Assembly (NCBI GenBank): GCA_019310525.1
Contig: JAFDEE010000010.1
Location: forward strand, 1 to 64,000
From: Deltaproteobacteria bacterium
Lineage (GTDB): Bacteria; Desulfobacterota; DSM-4660; Desulfatiglandales; HGW-15
DNA length: 64,000 bases
Direction of reading: 5' to 3'
This document shows, one piece after another, positions 26,817 to 37,014 of this stretch. Both the position numbers and the translations under genes were made by a program. The notes beneath the pieces were generated by a model. The model was given only the letters and a program-made list of their open reading frames with translations. It ran no database searches and was not told where the DNA came from. Within the stretch, counting starts at the first letter, position 1; each line of letters begins with the position of its first letter.

Positions 26817-28730
26817 ATGCAATTGGACTCCAAGGTCCCGGCGGGTCCCCTGGAGAAGAAGTGGGATCGACACCGTTTCGAATTGAAACTCATCAACCCG
26901 GCCAACAAGCGGAAATTCGATATCATCGTGGTGGGCACCGGCCTTGCGGGGGCTTCAGCCTCCGCTACCCTCGCTGAACTCGGATACAACGTGAAAACTT
27001 TCTGTATCCAGGACAGTCCCCGGCGGGCCCACAGCATCGCTGCACAAGGCGGAATCAACGCCGCCAAGAATTACCCTGGAGACGGTGACAGTATCTGGCG
27101 TCTCTTCTATGACACCATCAAGGGGGGAGACTTCCGGGCCCGCGAGGCCAACGTTTACCGGCTGGCCCAGATCAGCAACCACATCATTGATCAATGCGTG
27201 GCCCAGGGGGTTCCCTTCGCCCGTGAATACGGTGGGCTTCTGGCCAACCGCTCCTTCGGGGGCGCCCAGGTCTCCAGGACCTTTTACGCCAGGGGCCAGA
27301 CCGGACAACAACTACTCCTGGGGGCATACGGGGCCTTGATGAGACAAGTCCACGCAGGAAAGGTCCAATTGTTTCCCAGGCACGAAATGCTGGACCTGGT
27401 GCTCGTCGACGGGAATGCCCGTGGAATCGTGACCAGGGACCTGATCTCCGGCAGGGTGGAGAGCCATGCCGCCCATGCCGTGGTCCTGGCCACGGGAGGT
27501 TACGGGAACATCTATTTTTTGTCCACCAACGGAAACAGCGGCAACGTGACGGCCACTTGGCGGGCTTACAAAAAGGGGGCCTTTTTCGCCAACCCCTCTT
27601 TCGTGCAGATTCACCCGACCTGCATCCCCGTACACGGCACCTATCAATCAAAACTCACCCTGATGAGTGAAAGCCTGAGAAATGACGGCCGCGTCTGGGT
27701 CCCCAAGAACCCCGGCGACAAGCGGGCCCCTAACGACATTCCCGATTCGGAGAGAGATTACTACCTTGAGAGAAAGTACCCGAGCTTCGGGAATCTGGTC
27801 CCGAGAGATGTGGCCTCACGGAACGCCAAGGCCGTGTGCGACGAAGGGCGGGGTGTGGGACCTACAGGCTATGCGGTTTACCTTGATTTCAGGGACGCTA
27901 TAAAGCGGGACGGGAGAGAAGTCATCCGCAAAAAGTATGGAAACCTCTTCCAGATGTATGAAAGGATTACCGGAGAAGACCCTTATGAGACCCCCATGAT
28001 GATCTATCCTGCCGTCCATTACGTGATGGGAGGCCTTTGGGTCGACTACAACCTGATGAGTACCATACCGGGCCTTTTCGTCCTTGGCGAAGCCAACTTT
28101 TCCGACCACGGGGCCAATCGGCTGGGCGCAAGCGCCCTGATGCAGGGCCTGGCCGACGGCTATTTCATCATTCCCTACACCATTGGCGGATATCTGGCAG
28201 GAACCTTGCTCTCTGATGTGAAAGAAGACCATCCCGCATTCAAAGAGGCGGAAAAGGCCGTTGCTGAAAAAATCTCCCGCCTTCTTTCCATCAAGGGTCG
28301 GCGAACCGTAAACGATTTTCACCGTGAATTGGGCCGACTCCTTTGGAACAACTGCGGCATGTCCAGGAATGATGCGGACATGCAGGAGGCCAAGAAAAAG
28401 ATCCCCCAATTGCGCGAGGAGTTCTGGGAGAACGTCACCGTTCCAGGGACCCCCGGCGAATTCAACCAGGTCCTTGAAAAGGCCGGACGGGTTGCGGATT
28501 TTCTGGAATTCGCTGAACTCATGGTGGAAGACGCACTTCAGCGGAGGGAATCCTGTGGTTGCCACTTCAATGAGGCTTACCAGACGGAGGACAACGAGGC
28601 CCTTAGAAACGACGAAACCTGCTGCTACGTATCTACCTGGCAGTTCAACGGAGACGGGAAGGAGCCGACTTTCCATGAGGAACCCCTCGTCTTCGAGAAT
28701 GTAGAGCTGATCCAGAGGAGTTACAAATGA
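26817..28730 (+). CDS. sdhA: Succinate dehydrogenase/fumarate reductase flavoprotein
   Basis: A 637-residue catalytic subunit. The FAD-binding start [20 protein letters not shown] lies near residue 38, and the His for covalent FAD is in [15 protein letters not shown] near 64. The substrate-site segments are [11 protein letters not shown] near 262 and [20 protein letters not shown] near 422. The length and the unusual FAD-site sequence are those of type-B enzymes rather than E. coli SdhA. It oxidises succinate to fumarate, or the reverse, on the cytoplasmic face of the membrane. The direction cannot be told from sequence alone. Confidence 0.95.
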   Translation: MQLDSKVPAGPLEKKWDRHRFELKLINPANKRKFDIIVVGTGLAGASASATLAELGYNVKTFCIQDSPRRAHSIAAQGGINAAKNYPGDGDSIWRLFYDTIKGGDFRAREANVYRLAQISNHIIDQCVAQGVPFAREYGGLLANRSFGGAQVSRTFYARGQTGQQLLLGAYGALMRQVHAGKVQLFPRHEMLDLVLVDGNARGIVTRDLISGRVESHAAHAVVLATGGYGNIYFLSTNGNSGNVTATWRAYKKGAFFANPSFVQIHPTCIPVHGTYQSKLTLMSESLRNDGRVWVPKNPGDKRAPNDIPDSERDYYLERKYPSFGNLVPRDVASRNAKAVCDEGRGVGPTGYAVYLDFRDAIKRDGREVIRKKYGNLFQMYERITGEDPYETPMMIYPAVHYVMGGLWVDYNLMSTIPGLFVLGEANFSDHGANRLGASALMQGLADGYFIIPYTIGGYLAGTLLSDVKEDHPAFKEAEKAVAEKISRLLSIKGRRTVNDFHRELGRLLWNNCGMSRNDADMQEAKKKIPQLREEFWENVTVPGTPGEFNQVLEKAGRVADFLEFAELMVEDALQRRESCGCHFNEAYQTEDNEALRNDETCCYVSTWQFNGDGKEPTFHEEPLVFENVELIQRSYK

Positions 28731-29494
28731 GCAAGTCCATCAACCTCACCTTGAAAATCTGGCGACAGAAAGGGCCCGATGATAAGGGCCGCATTGAGAC
28801 CTATGAACTCAAGGATGTTTCAACCGACCTCTCCTTCCTGGAGATGCTCGACGTCCTGAACGAACGGCTGATGCTGGAGGGGAAAGAGCCGGTGGCCTTT
28901 GATCATGACTGCCGCGAAGGGATCTGCGGCATGTGCGGAAGCGTGGTTAATGGCATCCCCCATGGCCCGGAGAAGGGAACCACCCTGTGTCAACTTCATA
29001 TGCGTCACTTCAAGGACGGGGAAACCCTGGTGATTGAACCTTTCAGGGCCCGCGCCTTCAAGGTGATCAAGGACCTGGTGGTGGACCGAAGCGCCATGGA
29101 CGAGATCATCAAGGCGGGAGGATATATCTCCGTCAATACTGGTGGGGCACCCGAAGCCAATACCATCCCGATTTCTCCCGATGTGGCCGAACGCGCCATG
29201 GACGCCGCTGCATGCATCGGGTGCGGCGCCTGTGTGGCCGCTTGCCCCAATGCTTCCGCCATGCTCTTTGTGGGGGCCAAAATCTCCCACCTTGCCCTGT
29301 TGCCCCAAGGGAAACCCGAGGCCGCAAGGCGGGCCCTTTCCATGCAGCGGAAGATGGATGAACTGGGTTTCGGAAACTGCGGAAACGAAAGAGAATGCGA
29401 AGCGGTGTGTCCCAAGGAAATCTCCATTACCAACATCGCCCGTCTCAACCGGGAGTACATCAAGGCGAGCTTTGGTTATCAAGAGGATTTATAG
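28727..29494 (+). CDS. sdhB: Succinate dehydrogenase/fumarate reductase iron-sulfur subunit
   Basis: A 255-residue protein overlapping sdhA by 4 bp. The [2Fe-2S] ligands are in [10 protein letters not shown] near residue 64-73, with a further Cys in TTLCQLH near 87. The [4Fe-4S] ligands are in [12 protein letters not shown] near 164-175. The [3Fe-4S] cluster ligands are in [13 protein letters not shown] near 220-232, with the remaining Cys supplied by the partner motifs. It carries electrons from FAD to the cytochrome b subunit. With sdhC and sdhA it makes a complete type-B complex. Confidence 0.95.
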   Translation: MSKSINLTLKIWRQKGPDDKGRIETYELKDVSTDLSFLEMLDVLNERLMLEGKEPVAFDHDCREGICGMCGSVVNGIPHGPEKGTTLCQLHMRHFKDGETLVIEPFRARAFKVIKDLVVDRSAMDEIIKAGGYISVNTGGAPEANTIPISPDVAERAMDAAACIGCGACVAACPNASAMLFVGAKISHLALLPQGKPEAARRALSMQRKMDELGFGNCGNERECEAVCPKEISITNIARLNREYIKASFGYQEDL

Positions 29495-29628
29495 TCAACC
29501 CCGACTTAAGGGGTAATTGGTCTCCATCCATGAAATGAAGCTTCCCGCTGCCTGCAGGGGGGCGACGTGAGCGGAATGGATGGGCACTAACCGGGAATTT
29601 CCAACACAAACCCAAAAGGAGTCTCATC
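29495..29628. other. sdhB-mdh spacer with repeat fragments
   Basis: A 134-bp gap. It contains CCATCCATGAAATG near 29524 and GAATGGATGGGCACTAA near 29574-29590, facing copies of the repeat end seen elsewhere. These surround a CTGCCTGCAGG-like palindrome. The mdh ribosome binding site AAAAGGAG lies just before its start. Transcription probably reads through, but this is not certain. Confidence 0.4.
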
Positions 29629-30567
29629 ATGAGGAGAAAAGTAACCGTTGTCGGAGCCGGCAATGTCGGCGCAACGGCCGCCTTGCGATTGGTGGAAAAA
29701 GAACTGGCGGACGTGGTCCTTGTTGATGTCTTGGACGGGGTACCCCAAGGAAAGGCCTTGGATATGGCCGAAGCCGCCCCCATCGAAAAACATGATTCTC
29801 GGATAACCGGATGCACCAATGACTATTCCCTCGCAAAGGATTCCGATATCATCATCATTACTGCGGGAATTGCCAGAAAACCTGGAATGAGCCGGGATGA
29901 TCTCCTTTCAACGAACATGGGGATCATGCAATCCGTGGTGAGGGAAGTGGCGGCCGTAGCCCCGGAATCCATCCTCATCATCGTGAGCAACCCCTTGGAC
30001 GCCATGTGCCATGTGGCCTTTGACGTGAGCGGTTTTCCCAAGAACAGGGTAATGGGAATGGCAGGGGTGCTGGATTCGGCCCGCTTTTCCACCTTTATTT
30101 CCATGGAACTCAATGTTTCGGTGGAAAACATCCACGCCTTCGTACTCGGGGGCCACGGCGACACCATGGTGCCGATCAGCCGCTATTCAACTGTAGCAGG
30201 CATTCCCATCACCGAACTTCTCCCCCCGGATCGAATCAAGGCCATCGAGGAGAGAACCAGAACCGGCGGTGCGGAGATCGTAAATCTCCTTAAGACCGGA
30301 AGCGCTTATTATGCTCCTGCCTCGGCGGCGGTGGAAATGGCCGAGGCCATCCTGAAAGACAAGAAGAAGATATTGCCATGTGCCGCTTACCTCGAGGGGG
30401 AATACGGGATCAACGATCTTTTCATCGGGGTCCCCGTCAAGCTTGGAAAAAACGGTGTGGAAGAAATTATCCAAATCAACCTGAACGAGGAGGAACAAGC
30501 GGCCCTTCAACATTCAGCCAATGCCGTGCGTGGGTTGATCGAAGACATGAAGCGTCTGGGTGGTTGA
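29629..30567 (+). CDS. mdh: Malate dehydrogenase (NAD-dependent, LDH-like type)
   Basis: A 312-residue enzyme that interconverts malate and oxaloacetate with NAD. The nucleotide-binding [12 protein letters not shown] is at residues 5-16, with Asp in LVDVLDG near 37 selecting NAD. Malate rather than lactate specificity is shown by the Arg in [12 protein letters not shown] near 83. The catalytic His is in [12 protein letters not shown] near 174. It belongs to the lactate-dehydrogenase-like group of malate dehydrogenases. It lies between sdhB and fumarase and completes a succinate-to-oxaloacetate sequence with them. Confidence 0.95.
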   Translation: MRRKVTVVGAGNVGATAALRLVEKELADVVLVDVLDGVPQGKALDMAEAAPIEKHDSRITGCTNDYSLAKDSDIIIITAGIARKPGMSRDDLLSTNMGIMQSVVREVAAVAPESILIIVSNPLDAMCHVAFDVSGFPKNRVMGMAGVLDSARFSTFISMELNVSVENIHAFVLGGHGDTMVPISRYSTVAGIPITELLPPDRIKAIEERTRTGGAEIVNLLKTGSAYYAPASAAVEMAEAILKDKKKILPCAAYLEGEYGINDLFIGVPVKLGKNGVEEIIQINLNEEEQAALQHSANAVRGLIEDMKRLGG

Positions 30568-30580
30568 ACCGACCTTTAGG

Positions 30581-30626
30581 GCAGGCCTGAAGAAGGGGCC
30601 CGGTGGATATGCACCCCCGGGCCTGC
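30581..30626 (+). promoter_or_regulatory. GC-rich hairpin between mdh and fumarase
   Basis: GCAGGCC at 30581-30587 pairs with 30620-30626. Alternatively GGCCCGG at 30597-30603 pairs with 30617-30623 (CCGGGCC). The stem lies 13 bp after the mdh stop and is followed by TTTCGTT, a weak U tract. It may act as a partial terminator or message stabiliser between the two genes. Confidence 0.45.
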
Positions 30627-30709
30627 TTTCGTTAAGAATGGGGACTTTTACATCGACGGGGGCACTATCTCAGGCCCTTCGATCGCCCCTCAGTCTAGCG
30701 GAGGCCGAC

Positions 30710-32326
30710 ATGACCGAGAAATTCACCTACCAGGAAATCTTTTCCCTTGGAGAGGATGCCACGACTTACCGGATCCTGACCGACCGGTGGGTGTCCGGCG
30801 ATACATTTCGTGGGAAAGATATCGTTCTCGTGGAACCCCAGGCCCTCACCCTCCTTGCGGAACAGGCCTTTACCGACGCCGCCCATCTCTTGAGGACGTC
30901 CCATCTGGAGCAATGGGCGAGCATCCTAAAAGATCCCGAGGCATCGGACAACGACAAGTATGTTGCCCTTGAGATGCTCAAAAATGCGGTCATCGCCTCG
31001 GAGATGGTCTTTCCCCTGTGCCAGGACACGGGTACGGCCATTGTGATGGGCAAAAAGGGACAACAGATCTGGACCGAGAGTTCCGACGAGGAGGCCCTTT
31101 CCAAGGGGATATTCAACGCCTATACCCGAAACAACCTTCGTTATTCACAAAACGCTCCTCTTACCATGTATGAAGAGATCAACACGGGCTGCAACCTTCC
31201 CGCCCAGATTGAAATCCAGGCCGTCCCGGGAGACCATTATGACTTCCTCTTCATCGCCAAGGGAGGAGGATCAGCCAACAAGACCTTCCTCTTCCAGGAA
31301 ACCAAGGCGATACTGTCTCCCCCCACCCTTCTGGAATTCATGGTGGAAAAAATGAAAACGCTTGGAACCGCGGCCTGCCCCCCCTATCATCTCGCCTATG
31401 TCGTAGGAGGAACCTCGGCGGAATTCAACTTGAAGACAGTAAAGCTGGCCACCACGGGCTATCTGGATACACTCCCCGGGGAAGGGAACGAGGGAGGTAG
31501 GGCTTTCAGGGACAGGGAACTTGAAAAGGAACTGCTTAAAGAATCCCGCAAACTGGGTACAGGGGCCCAATTCGGGGGTAAATATTTCTGCCTGGATGTA
31601 AGGGTCATACGGCTCCCAAGACATGGAGCTTCATGCCCTGTGGGGCTCGGAGTTAGTTGCAGCGCCCATAGGAACATCAAGGGGAAAATCACCGCGGAAG
31701 GCCTTTTTCTTGAAAAACTGGATAGGGGACCTTCCCGTTTTCTTACCGAAATCCCGGAACTCAAGAAAGAAGTGGTCGAAGTGGATCTTGAACGTCCTAT
31801 GAACGAGATCAGGGCCTTCCTGAGCAAACACCCCGTGGCCACTCCCTTGAAACTCACGGGCAGAATGGTCGTCGCCAGGGATATCGCCCATGCGAAGCTG
31901 AAGGAACGCCTGGACAGGGGGGAAGATCTACCACAGTATTTCAAGGACCACATCATCTATTACGCCGGCCCGGCAAAGACGCCCGAAGGATTTCCCTCGG
32001 GATCCTTCGGCCCGACTACTGCGGGAAGAATGGATCCATACGTGGATCTTTTCCAGAGACACGGGGGATCCCTTGTGATGTTGGCCAAGGGGAACCGCTC
32101 CAGGGAGGTCAAGGAGGCCTGCAGGAGGAATGGAGGCTTTTATCTCGGCTCTATCGGTGGCCCTGCGGCACGATTAGGCAAGGAATGTATTACCGCGGTG
32201 GAAACCCTGGAATATCCTGAACTGGGGATGGAGGCCATTTTCAGGATCACCGTGAAGGATTTCCCAGCCTTTATCATCACCGACGACAAAGGAAACGATT
32301 TTTTTGAAAACCTCAACAAAGAATGA
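30710..32326 (+). CDS. fumA: Class I fumarate hydratase (iron-sulfur)
   Basis: A 538-residue enzyme from ATG 30710, which follows GCGGAGG; the upstream in-frame extension overlaps mdh and its hairpin and is rejected. Both the alpha part ([16 protein letters not shown] near residue 103, CNLPAQIEI near 163) and the beta part ([20 protein letters not shown] near 444) are in one chain, as in E. coli FumA/FumB (548 aa). Cysteines in PLCQDTG, GCNLPA and [10 protein letters not shown] are suited to hold the oxygen-sensitive [4Fe-4S] cluster. It converts fumarate and malate. Confidence 0.93.
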   Translation: MTEKFTYQEIFSLGEDATTYRILTDRWVSGDTFRGKDIVLVEPQALTLLAEQAFTDAAHLLRTSHLEQWASILKDPEASDNDKYVALEMLKNAVIASEMVFPLCQDTGTAIVMGKKGQQIWTESSDEEALSKGIFNAYTRNNLRYSQNAPLTMYEEINTGCNLPAQIEIQAVPGDHYDFLFIAKGGGSANKTFLFQETKAILSPPTLLEFMVEKMKTLGTAACPPYHLAYVVGGTSAEFNLKTVKLATTGYLDTLPGEGNEGGRAFRDRELEKELLKESRKLGTGAQFGGKYFCLDVRVIRLPRHGASCPVGLGVSCSAHRNIKGKITAEGLFLEKLDRGPSRFLTEIPELKKEVVEVDLERPMNEIRAFLSKHPVATPLKLTGRMVVARDIAHAKLKERLDRGEDLPQYFKDHIIYYAGPAKTPEGFPSGSFGPTTAGRMDPYVDLFQRHGGSLVMLAKGNRSREVKEACRRNGGFYLGSIGGPAARLGKECITAVETLEYPELGMEAIFRITVKDFPAFIITDDKGNDFFENLNKE

Positions 32327-32495
32327 GGCATCGAAGAACGGACACAATCTCTCTTTTAGGCCGAACCAAAACCGATCTGCCCGTCTGGAATTATCCAGGG
32401 AAGGCGGGGCCTTCATTTCCCAACATATGGGATTCCTTTGTGAATGAGTAATTTACGGAGCTTCCTTATGACCCCAATGCCTTAATGATTTTTGT

Positions 32496-32524
32496 TTGAC
32501 ATACCCGATTGATTCACCTTAAGG
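32496..32524 (+). promoter_or_regulatory. Possible sigma70-type promoter
   Basis: TTGACA at 32496-32501 is followed 17 bp later by TTAAGG at 32519-32524, a weak -10 match. It lies 76-104 bp upstream of the flavin oxidoreductase gene. The -35 is perfect and the -10 poor, so this is tentative. Confidence 0.35.
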
Positions 32525-32599
32525 TTACCTCCTTATCGTCTGAAAAAGAGCTTCCTTTTCCAGGGAAAGGGGAGGGAAAAAACATCATTTAAGAGGAAG

Positions 32600-34528
32600 A
32601 TGATGACCATGCTGGAACATTTGTTTTCTCCATTCAAAATCAAGGGGTTGAATCTCAAGAACCGAATCGTGATGCCCGGCCTGGCTTCTTTCCTTATCGA
32701 GGACGACGGCTCCATCACGGACAAGACCGTAGAACACTACCGGAAGCGCGCCGCAGGCGGACCGGCCATGGTGATACTGGAAGCCCATGCGGTATCACCT
32801 GAAGGGATCGTCTCCAATCACCAGGCCCGCATCTATGATGACAGGTTCATCGAAGGCCTTGCAAAAATCGCTGCGGTCATGAAGGCCGAGGGAACGGTTC
32901 CCGCCATTCAAATCCATCATGGCGGGCGACAGACATCCGCCCGGGTGATCAAGAGGAAGCCCCTTGCCCCTTCCAGTCTCCCCTGCCCGACCATCCGGGG
33001 CGAGGTCGAACCCTTGAGCATCGATGCCATACAGGAGATTGTAGAGAAATTCGGGGACGCCGCGGAGAGGGCTGTACAGGCAGGCTTTGAACTCCTCGAA
33101 ATCCACGGCGCACACGGCTATCTCATCAATCAATTTCTATCCAGATTCTCGAATATCCGGGAAGATGAATACGGCGGGGACATCACCGGACGGACCCGCT
33201 TTGCAAAGGAAATCGTGCGGGAAATTCGGAAACGGGTAGGTGATGAATTTCCCCTTTCATTCAAAATAAGCGCCCAGGAATTCGTCCCCAACGGCCTGGA
33301 TGTGGAAGAAAGCATTGAAATTCTCCGTCAGCTCGTGGAGGCCGGGGTGGACGTTGTACAGATATCGGCAGGGAACGACGGTACTCCCGAATGGATCTGT
33401 CAGCCCATGTTCATGGAAAAGGCCTGCCTTGCGGATTCCGCGGCGAAGGTCAAGAGATCTCTCAACGTGCCGGTAATGGCTGTCGGTAGAATAAACGATC
33501 CCCTTATTGCAGATGCTATCATTTCAGAGAACAAGGCCGACTTGGTCTGTATCGGAAGGGGGCTCCTGGCTGACCCTGAAATGCCCAAAAAAGCGGAGGC
33601 CGGGCAGTTGGATGACATCCGTACCTGCATCGCCTGCAATACCTGTATGCAATCCATCTTCCGAAAGGGCCGAATTGAATGTCTGGTGAACCCCACGCTG
33701 GGAAGAGAGAAGGAAATGGAAATCCGACCGGCGCCGGTACCTAAAAAGGTAATGGTGGTGGGGGGAGGTCCTGGAGGGTTGAATGTGGCCTGGGTGGCGG
33801 CGAAACGGGGACACAGGGTGGATCTTTACGAGAAACAGTCCGTTCTTGGCGGTCAACTGAATCTTGGGAGCACCACGGCTTACAAGAAGGAACTTTTCAC
33901 CCTGATCAATTTCCAGAAAAAACAGATCAAAAAATACGGTGTGCATACCCACTTGAACTGTGAAGTGACTCCGGACATTATTCGACAGGAAAACCCGGAC
34001 GTGATTGTCCTGTCCACTGGATCCATCCCTATTATCCCTGAGGTTCCGGGAATTGACAGGCCCATCGTATTCCCCTTGACACGGATACTGGATGGAAGCA
34101 AACCCTCGGCAAAAAAAACGGTTATTATTGGAGGGGGTGCCACGGGATGCGAAGTCGCTCATCACCTTGCAGAGCACGGATGTGAAGTGGTCGTCGTAGA
34201 ACAACTCCCCGAGGTGGCAAAAGCCCTTGAATCTATCACCCGAAAGGTCCTTCTTTCCCAGTTGAAAAAATTCGGGGTAAAATTCAAGACCCGCCATAAA
34301 CTGGTTCGCGTGGAAGACAATGGAGTAGTGGTCAGGGATGCCGAGGGAGCGGAGACCTTTATCGAGGCTGGACGGGTGATCGTCGCCATCGGCAATAAGC
34401 CCGACAATCGACTTTACGAGGCCATAAAGGACCTTGGAATCCCTGTCCACCGTATCGGGGATTGTCTTGAACCCCGGGGCGCGAAACAGGCCATCTCGGA
34501 AGGGGCCTTAATCGGTCGGACAATTTGA
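32600..34528 (+). CDS. 2,4-dienoyl-CoA reductase/Old Yellow Enzyme-type NADH:flavin oxidoreductase
   Basis: A 642-residue multidomain flavoenzyme. An FMN-binding TIM barrel covers residues 1-350 (LKNRIVMPGLASF near 18, IHHGGRQTS near 100, EIHGAHGYLINQFLS near 165). Next comes a [4Fe-4S] motif with CIACNTC near 345 and a fourth Cys 11-12 residues later. The rest has two Rossmann domains for FAD (VVGGGPGGLNVAW near 384) and NAD(P)H (VIIGGGATGCEVAHHLAEHG near 512). The architecture is that of bacterial FadH, trimethylamine dehydrogenase and related enoate reductases. The substrate is not determined, since no partner genes flank it. Three in-frame ATGs follow AAGAGGA; 32603 or 32609 are also possible. 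Confidence 0.88.
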   Translation: MMTMLEHLFSPFKIKGLNLKNRIVMPGLASFLIEDDGSITDKTVEHYRKRAAGGPAMVILEAHAVSPEGIVSNHQARIYDDRFIEGLAKIAAVMKAEGTVPAIQIHHGGRQTSARVIKRKPLAPSSLPCPTIRGEVEPLSIDAIQEIVEKFGDAAERAVQAGFELLEIHGAHGYLINQFLSRFSNIREDEYGGDITGRTRFAKEIVREIRKRVGDEFPLSFKISAQEFVPNGLDVEESIEILRQLVEAGVDVVQISAGNDGTPEWICQPMFMEKACLADSAAKVKRSLNVPVMAVGRINDPLIADAIISENKADLVCIGRGLLADPEMPKKAEAGQLDDIRTCIACNTCMQSIFRKGRIECLVNPTLGREKEMEIRPAPVPKKVMVVGGGPGGLNVAWVAAKRGHRVDLYEKQSVLGGQLNLGSTTAYKKELFTLINFQKKQIKKYGVHTHLNCEVTPDIIRQENPDVIVLSTGSIPIIPEVPGIDRPIVFPLTRILDGSKPSAKKTVIIGGGATGCEVAHHLAEHGCEVVVVEQLPEVAKALESITRKVLLSQLKKFGVKFKTRHKLVRVEDNGVVVRDAEGAETFIEAGRVIVAIGNKPDNRLYEAIKDLGIPVHRIGDCLEPRGAKQAISEGALIGRTI

Positions 34529-34578
34529 TTCCCGTCTGTTCCTTTCCGAACCTCGAATCCTTCTCGGGATCCGAAGGC

Positions 34579-35028
34579 TTATTTCCCTGACATCAATACG
34601 TCATAGGCCTCCCGGATTTCCTTGAACTTCCTCTCGGCAAGGACCCTGAACTCCTCCCCCAGATGGGTCAACTTATCGGGGTGATAACGACTGGCAAGCT
34701 TCCTGTAAGCCCTCTTGACCTCTTCACGGGTCGCATTACGGCTTACTCCCAGGATCTCCCTGGGGTCCTTTTTACCGAATTTACGGGTCGATTCGCCGGA
34801 ATCTCTGCCCTGTTTGAAACCCTCTTCTTGATCCCGACTATATTCTCTCCCCTGCCCCCGGCCTGCTCCCTCCAACCGTTTCCTGTAAACAAAATGATAC
34901 CAGCCAAGGATCCCGAGCAGCAGGATGTCGTCAAGCCATCCAGGCCCAATGGCGATGTCCGGCAAGAGATCCATCGGCCATAAGACATAGAGCAAAACAA
35001 GGATATATATCCAACGGTTCCCCTTCAC
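34579..35028 (-). CDS. DUF1232-like membrane segment fused to a J domain
   Basis: A 149-residue protein with two parts. Residues 5-45 are hydrophobic with the pattern [26 protein letters not shown], which recalls DUF1232 membrane proteins. After a charged linker, residues 88-149 form a J domain with the HPD motif in ASRYHPDKL. It would present a DnaK-stimulating J domain at the cytoplasmic membrane. It lacks the Gly/Phe and zinc regions of DnaJ. It is separated from rfbD by 16 bp and probably co-transcribed. Confidence 0.82.
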   Translation of the reverse strand: MKGNRWIYILVLLYVLWPMDLLPDIAIGPGWLDDILLLGILGWYHFVYRKRLEGAGRGQGREYSRDQEEGFKQGRDSGESTRKFGKKDPREILGVSRNATREEVKRAYRKLASRYHPDKLTHLGEEFRVLAERKFKEIREAYDVLMSGK

Positions 35029-35044
35029 TCCCCCTCCCTTTCCT

Positions 35045-35932
35045 CTAATCCTTCATTTCCCGTGCCTTTCGGATCAGTTCATCCCCAAAGGCTTCCAGGA
35101 AGAGATCAAGGTCTTCCCGCCAGTCTTTCATGATATTCAGACCCTGTTTTTTGGCCCTCCTGTTTTCCAGGATGCAGTTGATGGGCCTCGCCGCGGGCAA
35201 ATCAAAATCACGGATGCTGCATGGCTCAAGATCAGCCTTAATTCCCAGCTTTTCAAGGATACGGGAAGCAAAATCGAATCGACTGCAATACCCTTCGGAG
35301 GTTGCATGATAGGTCCCCCTCGCATCACTATTTATAAATTCACGGATCTGTAAGGCAAGCCGGTAAGTCCAGGTCGGACAGCCGATTTGATCACTGACCA
35401 CTTTGATGGGCTTACCTTCGTTTGCGAATACCCTGGAGAGAAGGGAAGTAATGAAATTCTTGCCATAACGCCCGTAAAGCCATCCCGTCCGCAGGATGAT
35501 GTAATTGGGAGCATTTTCCCTTACGGCGACCTCGCTCTCCATCTTGCTTTTACCATAGGCGGAAATAGGATCTGTTGAATCGTCTTCAAAGTAAGGTTGA
35601 GGAATACCTTTTTGGCCGTTGAACACATAGTCACTCGAAATATGGATCATCCTGCAATCAAAACGGGCACAACCCTGCGCCACGTTTCTGGGTCCCTCCA
35701 CATTTACTTTGCGAACCAGGAAATCTTCCGTCTCGCAACCGTCTACGTCCGTGAAACCCGCGCAGTTCAACACTATGTCAGGAGAGATTGTGTTCAATAC
35801 ATCGATGACCATGTCCCAACTGATAATGTCCAGTTCCTTGCGGCTTGGAGCCACGATCTCATGCTCTTTTTCCAAAACCCCTTTGCACTCTGATCCCAGC
35901 ATGCCGCTGCCACCCAAAATAAGTATTTTCAT
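35045..35932 (-). CDS. rfbD: dTDP-4-dehydrorhamnose reductase
   Basis: A 295-residue SDR-type enzyme from the ATG at 35932; the seven-codon upstream extension would need a [12 protein letters not shown] near residue 5-13 binds the nucleotide, and the catalytic Tyr-Lys pair is in [11 protein letters not shown] near 128. [10 protein letters not shown] near 100 supplies Ser/Thr. The enzyme makes dTDP-L-rhamnose for O-antigen or capsule. No other rml genes are adjacent. Its ribosome binding site (GAGGGGG) is rather far from the start. Confidence 0.88.
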   Translation of the reverse strand: MKILILGGSGMLGSECKGVLEKEHEIVAPSRKELDIISWDMVIDVLNTISPDIVLNCAGFTDVDGCETEDFLVRKVNVEGPRNVAQGCARFDCRMIHISSDYVFNGQKGIPQPYFEDDSTDPISAYGKSKMESEVAVRENAPNYIILRTGWLYGRYGKNFITSLLSRVFANEGKPIKVVSDQIGCPTWTYRLALQIREFINSDARGTYHATSEGYCSRFDFASRILEKLGIKADLEPCSIRDFDLPAARPINCILENRRAKKQGLNIMKDWREDLDLFLEAFGDELIRKAREMKD

Positions 35933-36271
35933 CTCTACAATAAGCCCCCTCAATTAAAAAACTTTCCTTTAAATTTTATCAAACAGGTTGAAAAATACCA
36001 GAAAAATCTTATTGTTAACAAAAATCTCCGTTGCTTTTGGAAACGTCGATCATATCAAAAGTACAGGGAGGGGCCGGGTTCGATCGTTTTTTCAGGGTGG
36101 ATCTCCTGAAATTACCACCTTTCCGGAATCGAATGGGAGCCCCCCCAAAAAAACCCGGAGGAATTTATAAATTATGAATTCAAACCCGATTGAAAAATTG
36201 TAACCTTTTTCGTGTTATATACTCTCATACCAGAGAGATCCCAATGACCAGACCAAGGAGGGATGTGATTA
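35933..36271. other. AT-rich intergenic region between divergent genes
   Basis: 339 bp with no gene. The stretch 35950-36030 and the stretch 36160-36225 are strongly AT-rich and probably hold the divergent promoters. A candidate for the rightward one is TTGAAA at 36190-36195 with TTATAT at 36215-36220, 19 bp apart, which is weak. GGAGGGATG lies near 36257-36265 before the FmdB gene. Confidence 0.4.
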
Positions 36272-36487
36272 ATGCCGATTTTTGAATTCAAATGTAATAA
36301 TTGTGGTAAAGTTTTTGAAGAACTGGTCATCAGCTCCAAGAAAGATGAGGTGGGAATCTGTCCGAAATGCGGCAGTCAGGATACCAGCCGCCTCCTTTCC
36401 TCTTTTTCCAGCTCCGTGCAGGGATCGGGAGGAGGTCTGGGGGTGTTATCATCGTCCTGTTCATCTTCATCCGGAGGATTTTCCTGA
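36272..36487 (+). CDS. FmdB-family zinc ribbon protein with Ser/Gly tail
   Basis: A 71-residue protein beginning MPIFEFKCNNCGKVFEEL. CNNC at residues 8-11 and CPKC near 31-34 make one zinc ribbon. The tail is rich in Ser and Gly with one Cys (SSSCSSSSGGFS), which is usual for the family. The function is unknown. It is followed after 115 bp by the putative selenoprotein gene on the same strand, so the two may be expressed together. Confidence 0.85.
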   Translation: MPIFEFKCNNCGKVFEELVISSKKDEVGICPKCGSQDTSRLLSSFSSSVQGSGGGLGVLSSSCSSSSGGFS

Positions 36488-36602
36488 GCATGATGATCCC
36501 ATGCAGCCGTGTGCTGCACAACACACTCGGTGAGCCTTTCGTACTTTGAAGAGGGGATCCGCCGAATAATCACCTGAGATGGAAAGGAAAGGCTACAATC
36601 CC

Positions 36603-36794
36603 ATGGGTATTTTATGGTTTTTATTGATCATCGTGGCTTGGGTCGTGCTTCAGGCTTATGTGTTGCCCAAATTCGGGATCCCCACCTGAATGAGCCAAAG
36701 TTGCCAGGTTGGCGATTTATCCAGTAAGCAAGAAACGCCGGAAAAAGGGGGCTTTGTTGAAGAGATTCAAGTCCCGGACGAAACCAAGGACTAG
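36603..36794 (+). CDS. Putative 63-aa membrane selenoprotein (in-frame TGA as Sec)
   Basis: The frame starts at ATG 36603 (AAAGG ten bases upstream; an alternative ATG lies at 36579). Residues 1-21 form one hydrophobic helix, then LPKFGIPT, then TGA at 36687-36689, then an in-frame continuation of 34 codons starting MSQSCQVGDLSS and ending at TAG 36792. Read as selenocysteine, the product has Sec29 and Cys34, a possible redox pair just after the membrane helix. A hairpin begins ten bases after the TGA: stem 36699-36705 with 36711-36717, loop AGGUU. The loop starts 17 bases past the TGA, close to the E. coli fdhF element (loop AGGUCU, one base further). If the TGA were a normal stop, the gene would encode only a 28-residue helix. 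Confidence 0.68.
36699..36717 (+). promoter_or_regulatory. Bacterial SECIS-like hairpin
   Basis: AGUUGCC at 36699-36705 pairs with GGCGAUU at 36711-36717 (seven pairs, two of them G-U), closing the loop AGGUU at 36706-36710. Sixteen nucleotides separate the UGA from the loop, within the range accepted for bacterial SECIS elements, and one of the first two loop bases is G. An alternative outer stem pairs UGAAU with AUUUA and GCCAA with UUGGC. Confidence 0.62.
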
Positions 36795-37014
36795 ACTTGG
36801 GTGATCGGTGGAATTTACCATGTCGGTGAGTTGAACCAGAGGCGAGGGAGTTTACACGTTATAATATATTGATTCCCGATATGGATTGAGGTCCCATGAT
36901 AAGCGCCTCTATGGGCGGCCCAGGACTTGAAAACAACCAGAGGGTGTTAATGTAAAGGCGGACATCTGCCGCTGTCCACCTCCCGTGAGATTTCCGAAGA
37001 TCTTTTCTGGTGTC

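Noticed and set aside
36603-36686. 28-codon ORF as an ordinary tiny membrane protein ending at TGA
   Set aside because: The in-frame continuation, its protein-like composition and a well-placed SECIS-like hairpin make read-through as Sec more likely. Kept as the main alternative.
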